Shown piece after piece: positions 26,201 to 32,736 of a stretch of 36,048 nucleotides of DNA. Below the pieces are notes generated by a model. It had not been told where the DNA came from and did no database searches. It saw only the letters and a program-made list of their open reading frames with translations. The DNA comes from a virus. Within the stretch, counting starts at the first letter, position 1, and the number at the start of each line of letters is the position of its first letter. The DNA is taken from positions 1-36,048 of IMG/VR virus record IMGVR_UViG_3300035145_003763. One strand, 5' to 3'. The translations under genes and the position numbers were made by a program.

Positions 26201-27912
26201 ACACAGGTGCACAAGGTGCTGCAGGTGCTGGTGCTCAAGGTATCCAAGGTTTACAAGGTCCTCAAGGAACTGATGGTATCCAAGGTGCTGATGGCGCAAA
26301 TGGTTTCCAAGGTAACCAAGGCGTTCAAGGTCTACAAGGTCTCCAAGGTGACGGTGGTGCACAAGGTCTGCAAGGTATTGGCGGTGTAGGTGCATCAGGT
26401 TCTCAAGGTGTTCAAGGTGTTCAAGGAGACCAAGGAACGCAAGGTATCCAAGGTAACGATGGTCCTGCAGGATTTGGTGCACAAGGTCCACAAGGTATCC
26501 AAGGTTCTGCTATTCAAGGTACAACTGGTGCTGGTATCCAAGGTGTTCAAGGTATCCAAGGTATTGGCGCACAAGGTGGATTTGGTGTACAAGGTATGCA
26601 AGGTCCTCAGGGTCCACAAGGTATCCAAGGTGATGATGGTGTAGGTGTTCAAGGTATCCAAGGTGCCTTAGGTGCTGGTGCAACAGGTGCTCAGGGTCCA
26701 CAAGGTACTCAAGGTCTACAAGGTAGATCCGGTGACGAAGGTGGAGAAGGTACTCAAGGTATTCAAGGTTTCATTGGTATCCAAGGTGATACTGGTATTG
26801 GTGGTGCTGGTCCACAGGGTGTCCAAGGTATCCAAGGTGGTCCTGGTATTCAGGGCGCTGTTGGTGGAGCTGGGCAAGGTGGTGTACAAGGTATCCAAGG
26901 TGTTCAAGGTGATTTTGGACCACAAGGTGTTAGCGGTGGCGGAGGCGTTCAAGGTTTCCAAGGACCGCAAGGTCCAGAAGGTGACCCAGGTACTCAAGGT
27001 TTTGCTGGAGCTGGTAACCAAGGTGTTCAAGGTTATCAAGGTGTACAAGGCGATATAGGTCCACAAGGTGTACAAGGTTCAGGTACCGACGGGTTCCAAG
27101 GTAACGACGGTCCGCAAGGTCCACAGGGTGCTAATGGCGATCCAGGACCACAAGGTGTTCAGGGTATTCAAGGTGACTCTGATGCGACAGCAATTACAAC
27201 GCTTGACGTATATACAAGTACACTTCAAGGTACTCCGCTGTTCATGACATTTACTCAATCAGGTGGTGGCGCAAGACCTCTTTATGCAACATTATCACCT
27301 AACCCAGGTTCAGAAAGCAACTTCTTCTATCAAGCTAACATTGATGAATTAACAGTTGAAAACCTTGAAGTTGCTGGTAACCTTGTCGTAACAGGTACAA
27401 TCAACGGAGGTTCAGGTGACTTCCTCGAGGCTGCTGTAGCCGATGCAAAAACCGCAGGTGATTTGACATTCTATACTGGAGTTAAATTACACTATGGTAC
27501 CGGTTCAGGTGCTGACTTCTTCTTTGAACAAGCGTCGCTTGATATGGTTATAGATATGGATACTGGTATTGATTTTGCGTTCCGCAGTAACGGTACAGGT
27601 ATTGCAGCACTGACATCTGGTGGTACAATGTCAGCAACAAACTTCAATTCAACTTCTGACGTAGCAACAAAAGAAAATATTAATACAATTGAAAACGCAC
27701 TTGAAAAAGTTTTAAGCTTGCGCGGTGTTGAGTTTGATAGAATTGGTACCGGTAATCGTGAGATCGGTGTTGTTGCACAAGAAATTGAAAAGGTATTGCC
27801 TGAAGTTGTTGAAAGAGGCGTCAATGGATGGAAAACAGTTTCTTATGGAAACATTGTTGCCGTACTTATTGAAGCTGTTAAAGACTTAAAGGAGCGTCTT
27901 GATAACAAATAA
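23206..27912 (+). CDS. Collagen-like tail fibre protein with cupredoxin-like domain and C-terminal S74 chaperone
   Basis: This 1568-aa protein consists of six Gly-X-Gln collagen-like stretches (residues about 59-82, 139-245, 381-433, 569-689, 789-838, 956-1325) separated by folded domains. A short YDGTNWVNIG domain follows the first stretch. Three related domains of about 120-135 residues lie at about 245-380, 434-568 and 838-955. A cupredoxin-like domain lies at about 691-788, with H730, C773, H776 and M779 in ligand positions. The C-terminus is an S74 self-cleaving chaperone starting S1484-D and with K1489 (SDVATKEN, then REIGVVAQEIEKVLPEVV). Release of the last 85 residues after trimerisation is expected from the family. 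A terminator follows directly. A long trimeric fibre is the likely form; the ligand is unknown. The start may be 23209. Confidence 0.88.
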   Translation: MMSTRFKTLRGKTVTLGHGIPQSFPIGLDPAPFEGSIVYADNGTMKYSNGTQWQDMGTGPQGVQGNQGTQGVQGVQGDYGPGFTIIGSVADVDSGGDPQATLNAAFPSANIGEGVIDQADDELWIYDGTNWVNIGSFRGVQGFQGTDGSQGVQGILGQEGIQGTRGYRGFQGVQGLQGQRGIQGIQGVQGLQGIQGVQGLQGVQGLQGVQGLQGLQGVQGPQAYQGVQGTQGDTGFQGFPGDDSGMVVQYNVSEQFSEANPGSGFMRFNSPTADTGSFSGATKIWISESDSFNVDLANYFASMDTSTSVNKAYMKITLRDNPSKYIIFTIQDFTDDGVYQELDVTYVNGVGVKEDFVYEDLPSNPGTYISLPCIVAFSVSGDQGIQGVQGPQAYQGVQGVQGVQGVQGVQGPQAYQGVQGVQGVQGHVGIDGGFSFDWNFANNVIATTDPGANNFKFNNQNPELATIITIDDIPEDQFSTEIDDFFDYLDAAPGPLKGHIVIKSRALGASGIGGHHYSMYEITNFTWDSVSQNWGWFNVNYIDGNVTNWDTQVNATHGPRTHISFVPQGPIGVQGVQGPQGTTGIQGLTGIQGTQGVQGNQGTQGIQGIQGVQGLQGTQGFQGMQGTQGVQGVQGDEGLQGTQGFQGLQGDTGLQGDEGLQGIQGVQGPQAYQGVQGVQGLQGLQGNEGAREFTVINNGASDYQIDGVNDPPLHLIRGFTYIFNVNATGHPFEIRVSNGGAQYNTGVTNNGTQNGLIYFRVPYNAPATLYYQCTIHAQMGNVIYTSDLGPQGTQGVQGVQGVQGLQGVQGLQGVQGVQGPQAFQGVQGSLGPAGEFGGMTFDYTFSTDTNATDPGVGILKFNNANLALAGALYIDDRDDNFTDIQSFLRTVGDPTSSPKGHLRVIDGITTSNYVAYEINTVNESSGYFSLGVTFLAGSVTSFPNSRDVRITFARTGDRGFQGVQGVQGLQGTTGIQGLQGTDGDDGLQGIQGVQGNEGNTGAQGAAGAGAQGIQGLQGPQGTDGIQGADGANGFQGNQGVQGLQGLQGDGGAQGLQGIGGVGASGSQGVQGVQGDQGTQGIQGNDGPAGFGAQGPQGIQGSAIQGTTGAGIQGVQGIQGIGAQGGFGVQGMQGPQGPQGIQGDDGVGVQGIQGALGAGATGAQGPQGTQGLQGRSGDEGGEGTQGIQGFIGIQGDTGIGGAGPQGVQGIQGGPGIQGAVGGAGQGGVQGIQGVQGDFGPQGVSGGGGVQGFQGPQGPEGDPGTQGFAGAGNQGVQGYQGVQGDIGPQGVQGSGTDGFQGNDGPQGPQGANGDPGPQGVQGIQGDSDATAITTLDVYTSTLQGTPLFMTFTQSGGGARPLYATLSPNPGSESNFFYQANIDELTVENLEVAGNLVVTGTINGGSGDFLEAAVADAKTAGDLTFYTGVKLHYGTGSGADFFFEQASLDMVIDMDTGIDFAFRSNGTGIAALTSGGTMSATNFNSTSDVATKENINTIENALEKVLSLRGVEFDRIGTGNREIGVVAQEIEKVLPEVVERGVNGWKTVSYGNIVAVLIEAVKDLKERLDNK
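23380..23452 (+). repeat. Collagen-like segment 1
   Basis: This is an eight-triplet run of Gly-X-Y (GPQGVQGNQGTQG...), joining the N-terminal head of the fibre to its first folded domain. Confidence 0.8.
23620..23940 (+). repeat. Collagen-like segment 2
   Basis: About 107 residues of Gly-X-Y with Y almost always Gln and X mostly Val, Leu, Ile or Phe. At DNA level it is a GGTNTNCAA-type array with mixed synonymous codons. Confidence 0.85.
24346..24504 (+). repeat. Collagen-like segment 3 with 38-bp exact internal repeat
   Basis: About 53 residues of Gly-X-Gln. Bases 24361-24398 recur exactly at 24424-24461, a 63-base (seven-triplet) offset, so part of the segment has recently duplicated in frame. 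The GPQAYQG variant unit also appears in segments 2 and 4. Confidence 0.8.
24910..25272 (+). repeat. Collagen-like segment 4
   Basis: About 121 residues of Gly-X-Y between the second of the three related folded domains and the cupredoxin-like domain. Acidic units (GDEGLQG) break the Gln pattern. Confidence 0.85.
25273..25569 (+). other. Cupredoxin-like domain coding region
   Basis: The region codes for about 98 residues: FTVINNGASDYQIDG, LIRGFTYIFNV, GHPFEIR, GLIYFRVPYNAP and YYQCTIHAQMGNV. The His of GHPF (730) and the C-x2-H-x2-M loop (773/776/779) match type-1 copper ligand order. The loop spacing is like that of amicyanin. Domains of this pattern occur in other marine phage proteins, to my recollection; copper binding here is inference. 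Confidence 0.7.
25570..25719 (+). repeat. Collagen-like segment 5
   Basis: About 50 residues of Gly-X-Gln just after the cupredoxin-like domain, including a GPQAFQG unit, leading to the third related folded domain. Confidence 0.8.
26071..27180 (+). repeat. Collagen-like segment 6, the longest
   Basis: About 370 residues of Gly-X-Y with occasional breaks (GAGAQG, GSAIQG, GAGNQG). X is more varied here than in the earlier segments, with more Pro, Ala and Asp. It ends in GDSDAT before the non-collagenous beta region and the S74 domain. Confidence 0.85.
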
Positions 27913-27934
27913 CTTGCCCTTGCATTGAACTTAA

Positions 27935-27960
27935 AGAGGGGGCTATGTGCCCCCTTTCTT
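27935..27960 (+). terminator. Rho-independent terminator after the collagen-like gene
   Basis: GGGGGC at 27938-27943 pairs with GCCCCC at 27949-27954 across a TATGT loop. The stem extends by A-T, G-T and A-T pairs, and a T-rich tail (TTTCTTATTT) follows. It starts 23 bases after the stop codon and before the next late promoter. It is the only clear terminator I see in the window. Confidence 0.88.
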
Positions 27961-27981
27961 ATTTAAAACTAATTCCAAAAT

Positions 27982-27989
27982 TATAAATA
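27982..27989 (+). promoter_or_regulatory. T4-type late promoter (TATAAATA)
   Basis: An exact TATAAATA box lies 22 bases after the terminator, its end 29 bases before the ATG at 28019. It would start the unit 28019-34947. Confidence 0.8.
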
Positions 27990-28018
27990 AAAGAAATAGT
28001 ATAGAAGAGATTGTAACA

Positions 28019-28348
28019 ATGGCATCACGCGCAAACATTTATATAGATCAAGGTTCTGACTTTCGTATCAGCTTTGATCTATTTGATGCAGACGATCAAG
28101 AACTCGGCATCTCAACTTATGACTTCTTTTCTTCAATGAAAAAGATGTACTCAGAATTATCAGTCGCTGATTTTGATATAGAAAAATCAGCAAATAACGA
28201 TGTTACTCTACTGCTCGATGCAGACGTAACAAGTTCCCTCAAACCTGGGAAATACCAATATGATGTGTTAATGCGAAAAACTACCGGGGAGATGTCAAAG
28301 ATAGTTGAAGGGCTAGCTTTTGTAGTATCAACTGTCACGGAGGTATAA
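28019..28348 (+). CDS. Small structural adaptor-type protein, 109 aa
   Basis: The protein begins MASRANIYIDQGSDFRISFD and ends LKPGKYQYDVLMRKTTGEMS followed by KIVEGLAFVVSTVTEV. This looks like a single beta-sandwich domain of a type found in small virion proteins next to fibre genes in marine T4-like phages. It also resembles N-terminal domains of upper-baseplate/fibre adaptors in other phages (BppU-like), a weaker comparison. I start it at ATG 28019, because the late promoter and terminator lie upstream of it. An in-frame ATG at 27947 falls inside the terminator stem and is unlikely to be used. The GGAGG for the next gene lies at its 3' end. Its likely role is attaching the following fibres to the baseplate, which is inference. 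Confidence 0.7.
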   Translation: MASRANIYIDQGSDFRISFDLFDADDQELGISTYDFFSSMKKMYSELSVADFDIEKSANNDVTLLLDADVTSSLKPGKYQYDVLMRKTTGEMSKIVEGLAFVVSTVTEV

Positions 28349-28351
28349 TCG

Positions 28352-31300
28352 GTGAGCATTAAGGTCAAGATCGGTGGCTCAAGGAATATACGGTCCGTCC
28401 CAAAGCAGTCTACTAACCGTCCTATAATTACACAAGGTGAAAAGAAACCTATTATTGTTCCTGACTCAGTTGTATTGGGTACGGATACAATCGGTAATTA
28501 TATTGCGAATATTAGTGTAGGCGCAGGACTTGATATTACTCCTAATTATAGTTCACAAACTGAAACCGCAAATGTTGTTATATCGCATACGGATACTTCA
28601 AGTTTTGCTAATACAACAAACTCATCTTTAGGATTTATAAGAAATATAAGTGTTGACCAATTTGGACACATTATTGGCAACGAGAACCTTTCTCTTAACC
28701 CAACGAATTTTTTATCAGCAAATGCTGTTATCAGTTCCGCCCAAATAACTTTTGGTAATACCGCAATTACTCTTGGTGGATCAACTAACGAGTTCCGCGG
28801 ATTGAATCTTGTTGAAGTTGGCGATCTTACAATCAGTACTGATACAATTGCATCTCCTGGTGACATTCAATTACAGCCATCGGTTGATGGAATTATTGAT
28901 GCAACAAACCATAGAATTACGAACGTACGTGATCCTATTGGTGCATATGATGCAGTATCTGTTAACTACCTTGGCGATACACTTGAAGCACTTGAACTTA
29001 GCCTCTTAATTATTCAAGACCCTGTAAAGCCAACAGATGCAACAAATAAAAGATATGTTGACAATGTTGCACAAGGACTTGCTGTAAGACCGTCTGCACT
29101 TGCAGGAACTACAGCTAATCTTAACGGTACGTTTGATTCTGGAAACAGTACAGTTACTGCAACGCTTACTTTACCACCTCAAGATCTAAATATTGATGGT
29201 GTTACTGATTTTAGTTTGGGATCTCAAATTCTTGTAAAAGATCAAACAAACCCAGTTGAAAACGGTTCATACGATATTATACAAGTTGGTGGACTTGTTG
29301 CAAATACAGAATGGATTCTTGGTAGATCTCAATTTAATAACGATAGCGTTGAAATCCCAGGATCATTTGAATATGTCACCGATGGTATCGTAAACAAAAA
29401 TAAAGGTTTTGTGGCAACAGTACAAGATGCCGAAACTTTTGAAATTAACGTAAATTCAATTAGTTGGGTACAGTTTGCAGGTGTAGGAACATTTACAGCT
29501 GGGCAAGGTTTATCTATTCTTGGTACAGAGTTTAGCGTAAATGAACAACAAATTTTAGACACAATCACAACGCCTGATAATGTTTTAACAATTGTTGGCA
29601 CAGGTGGTCTTACATTGCCTTCAGGTACTTTGGCAGAAAGAACACAACCTGCACAAGGTATGTTGCGTTTCAATACAACCGACTCAAGGTTTGAAGGTTA
29701 TGATGGCACAGCGTGGGCAGGACTTGGAGGTACTATTGATACCGACCAAGATACTTTCGTTCAAGCAGAAACCGCATCAAATGCAGATAACGATGAACTG
29801 AAATTTTTTGTTGGTGGATTACAAGCTTTAATTATTAACTCCGATAAAACAATTGAAGCAAATACTTCTATCACAATTAACGACGATATTATATTAGGTC
29901 ATAGTCAAGTTGCAGAGTTTAATTTAACCGGTGCAATTCAATTCCCAAAAGGTACAACAGCAGAAAGACCTGCGGCTCAAACCGGGATGATCCGTTATAA
30001 CACAACTGATAATAGATTTGAAGGATTTGATAATACAGGTTATTGGAGTTCAATTGCAGGTTCAGTAATTGACCTTGACCGAGATACAAAAATTGTTGCG
30101 GAAACAAATAGCGGCGATGATAATGACCAAATTCAATTCTTTACAGCTGGCACATTAAGAAATCAAATTGACTCAAACGGTCAGTTCCAATTTGGTGACG
30201 GTTTAAATAAATTCACAATAGATTTTGCTACAGGTAATACCGCAATCGCGGGTAGTCTAGACGTAACAGGCAATGTTACTATTGGTGGGAATATTACAAT
30301 CGGTGATGCCGATACTGATGCAATTACAGTTACTGCTGATTTTGATAGTCATCTAATTCCTGATGCAACAAATACATATGATCTTGGTTCTAATACAAAA
30401 GATTGGCGTACTGCATATATTACTGAACTTAAAAATTCTGCTGATAGAATTACTTTAACTGCTGATGTTATTGATTCTAATTCAACAGGTGGTTTAATTA
30501 TTCCTGTCGGTAACGTATCAGAACGTCCAACTGCAGAACAAGGAATGATCCGTTATAATACAGAAGATGCAAGGTTTGAAGCATATAACGGAACTGCTTG
30601 GACTGGTTTAGGTGGGGTAATTGATGTTGACCAAAATACTTATATTGTTGCTGAATCTTCACCTGGTGCAGACAACAATGAATTAGATTTTTATACTGCT
30701 GGAACTCAACGCCTACAAATACAATCTAATGGACAATTTGCATTTGGATCAGGATTATCAAAATTCTTAATTGATTATACAACAGGCGACACGAATGTCA
30801 ATGGAAAAATTACAGTTGGCGAGAAAATAATTTCAGCTAACGGTAATCTAATTCTTGAACCATCATCGAATACTCACGCGGTTAGTGTAAACGGTTTTAA
30901 ACTTACAGGTCTTGCGGATCCAACAGCTAATACTGACGCAGTATCTTTAGGTTATTTACAAACATCATTCACTTCAGATCTAACTCTTGAAGATGGCGCT
31001 AATACTTATAACCAAGTAAACCTAATTAATGATCCTACAATTATTCTTGGACAAGGTCTTGGTGTTACATATAATTCTGAAGATAGCGCAAATAACGAAA
31101 TTGGAATTGAAATTAAATCAACTGGTGTTAGTGCTGGACAATATGGGCAAGACGGATTTACTCCGCGGATCACAATTGACGACACTGGGCGTATTACATT
31201 TGCTACCGACATTCCAGTTGAACTACAGGCAAACGCAATTCCTGACTTTACGGAAACCGTGCATGACCTTATCGGTCAAATGGTTAGCCTACAAGGCGGC

Positions 31301-32704
31301 GCCGCAAATAACAGTTTTCAATCAGGTATTAGCGTAACTTACGATGACCCTAATGACAAACTTGATTTTGTAATTACTCATAACTATGTTGAAGATCTTA
31401 ATGCAGGTACAGGATTAACTGTTTCTCACACTCCCGCGACAGGATCTGTTGCGAACGTCGCAATTGATATTAACTTCTTTGACGCAAGATATGCAAACAT
31501 TACTGGCGACTCATTTACAAATGATATTTCAGCACCACGTTTTGTTGACCGAGATGATACAGATTTTTATGCTGACCCAGCTGGACAATCAAGATTTAAC
31601 TCATTAAACATCGGTTTCCAACAAACTGCAGCTCAAATTTTAATGTCAGGTTCTCAAGGTACAGCTTATTTGTATTCTGACGGTAATAAAGTTGGTATGC
31701 TTAATAACACATTTAACTATGCGTTTTATGGCAGACAAGATAACGGAAATTTTTATGTAGAAGGTGGAGATGTTGAAGCCGAAAGATTTGTTGATACTGA
31801 TAATACAACGTATTTCTTACATCCAGCCGGTACAGATTCATTCTTAAAACAAATTGAAGTTGAAACTCAATTAGATGTTGCAAATCTTACATTTAGTTCA
31901 AATCAAATTAGCTCTGATAATAATATTATTGATGTTGATAATGCAAGAATTACAAATGTAGTAAATCCAACAAGTGGGCAAGATGCAGCTACTAAAGCAT
32001 ATGTTGATGCTGTTGCCCAAGGACTTCGAGTTATTCCTGCTGCGCTTGCCGCAACAACAGCAGATCTTAGTGCAACATATAGTCTTGTAAACGGAACTCT
32101 TACTGCTCAATCAAATGGGGCGTTTAGTCTCGATGGAGTAACCTCTTGGTCTGTAGGAGATAGAGTACTTGTTAAAGATCAAACAAATGAAGATGAAAAC
32201 GGTGCTTATGAATTAACAACTGTTGGCGATGGTAGTACACCTTGGGTATTAACAAGAGGTGAATATTTTAACGAAGACTCTGAAATTCCAGGTTCATTCC
32301 AATTTGTTACTGATGGTACAGTTAACCGTAATACAGGATATGTTGCAACTGTTGCTGATTCTGAAACATTCGCAATTGGCGATGATATAGTTTGGTATCA
32401 GTTCTCAGGTGCAGGTACTTATACAGGCGGTGATGGTTTAACTTTAACAGGAACAGATTTTTCTGTTAACGTAGATGATGTAGGAATTGAAATTGTAGCT
32501 GATACATTACAGCTTAAGGATAGCGGGGTTACAAATGCTAAACTTGCCAATCCGTCTTTTACAATCGTAGATGAAACTAGTGCAAATACAGAAATTACTC
32601 TCGGGCAAAGTTTGACGTTCCAAGGTACAGACGGTGTAGATACAACCGTAACCGCAGGAACAGTTTCTATTGCTGTAAACGAGATTGATGGTGGAACTTT
32701 TTAG
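28352..32704 (+). CDS. Long tail fibre protein, 1450 aa, GTG start
   Basis: The GTG at 28352 lies eight bases after a GGAGG (28339-28343) and three bases after the previous stop; no better ATG fits. The N-terminus (IKVKIGGSRNIRSVPKQS) is basic. Then come fibre modules. The ISHTDTSS...VDQFGHI type is near residue 75. A RITNV...DAxxKxYVD...QGLxVxPxALA module occurs at residues 188-396 and again at 1199-1377. Three copies of RFEGYDGTAWxGLGG...DQxTxIVAE lie between residues about 417 and 826, and two FVDxDxTxFxxxPAG units near 1063 and 1145. The modules resemble those of T4-like long tail fibres in marine phages, though I cannot assign gp34-37 equivalence. No chaperone domain is visible. It is followed by the 736-aa fibre gene. 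Confidence 0.82.
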   Translation: MSIKVKIGGSRNIRSVPKQSTNRPIITQGEKKPIIVPDSVVLGTDTIGNYIANISVGAGLDITPNYSSQTETANVVISHTDTSSFANTTNSSLGFIRNISVDQFGHIIGNENLSLNPTNFLSANAVISSAQITFGNTAITLGGSTNEFRGLNLVEVGDLTISTDTIASPGDIQLQPSVDGIIDATNHRITNVRDPIGAYDAVSVNYLGDTLEALELSLLIIQDPVKPTDATNKRYVDNVAQGLAVRPSALAGTTANLNGTFDSGNSTVTATLTLPPQDLNIDGVTDFSLGSQILVKDQTNPVENGSYDIIQVGGLVANTEWILGRSQFNNDSVEIPGSFEYVTDGIVNKNKGFVATVQDAETFEINVNSISWVQFAGVGTFTAGQGLSILGTEFSVNEQQILDTITTPDNVLTIVGTGGLTLPSGTLAERTQPAQGMLRFNTTDSRFEGYDGTAWAGLGGTIDTDQDTFVQAETASNADNDELKFFVGGLQALIINSDKTIEANTSITINDDIILGHSQVAEFNLTGAIQFPKGTTAERPAAQTGMIRYNTTDNRFEGFDNTGYWSSIAGSVIDLDRDTKIVAETNSGDDNDQIQFFTAGTLRNQIDSNGQFQFGDGLNKFTIDFATGNTAIAGSLDVTGNVTIGGNITIGDADTDAITVTADFDSHLIPDATNTYDLGSNTKDWRTAYITELKNSADRITLTADVIDSNSTGGLIIPVGNVSERPTAEQGMIRYNTEDARFEAYNGTAWTGLGGVIDVDQNTYIVAESSPGADNNELDFYTAGTQRLQIQSNGQFAFGSGLSKFLIDYTTGDTNVNGKITVGEKIISANGNLILEPSSNTHAVSVNGFKLTGLADPTANTDAVSLGYLQTSFTSDLTLEDGANTYNQVNLINDPTIILGQGLGVTYNSEDSANNEIGIEIKSTGVSAGQYGQDGFTPRITIDDTGRITFATDIPVELQANAIPDFTETVHDLIGQMVSLQGGAANNSFQSGISVTYDDPNDKLDFVITHNYVEDLNAGTGLTVSHTPATGSVANVAIDINFFDARYANITGDSFTNDISAPRFVDRDDTDFYADPAGQSRFNSLNIGFQQTAAQILMSGSQGTAYLYSDGNKVGMLNNTFNYAFYGRQDNGNFYVEGGDVEAERFVDTDNTTYFLHPAGTDSFLKQIEVETQLDVANLTFSSNQISSDNNIIDVDNARITNVVNPTSGQDAATKAYVDAVAQGLRVIPAALAATTADLSATYSLVNGTLTAQSNGAFSLDGVTSWSVGDRVLVKDQTNEDENGAYELTTVGDGSTPWVLTRGEYFNEDSEIPGSFQFVTDGTVNRNTGYVATVADSETFAIGDDIVWYQFSGAGTYTGGDGLTLTGTDFSVNVDDVGIEIVADTLQLKDSGVTNAKLANPSFTIVDETSANTEITLGQSLTFQGTDGVDTTVTAGTVSIAVNEIDGGTF

Positions 32705-32714
32705 GTATATACCT
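32703..32714 (+). repeat. 12-bp perfect palindrome between two fibre genes
   Basis: AGGTATATACCT starts at the stop codon of the 1450-aa gene. The stem is too short and AT-rich for a strong terminator. It sits in the only gap (32 bases) between these two genes, with an AAAAGGA ribosome site downstream. Confidence 0.5.
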
Positions 32715-32736
32715 ACTATAACAAAAGGACATAGAT

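Noticed and set aside
24900-27130. Long open frames on the minus strand and in other + frames across the collagen tract (Leu/His/Tyr-rich or Lys/Val-rich products)
   Set aside because: They are shadows of the GGT-NNN-CAA periodicity. Their repetitive products and lack of ribosome sites argue against real genes.
23620-27180. Regularly spaced short repeats resembling a CRISPR array
   Set aside because: The period is nine bases with frequent synonymous changes, it lies inside one long open frame, and there are no unique spacers or leader.
27947-28018. Upstream in-frame ATG extension of the 109-aa gene
   Set aside because: The ATG at 27947 lies in the terminator hairpin and upstream of the late promoter. 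The ATG at 28019 gives the expected MASRANIYIDQG start.
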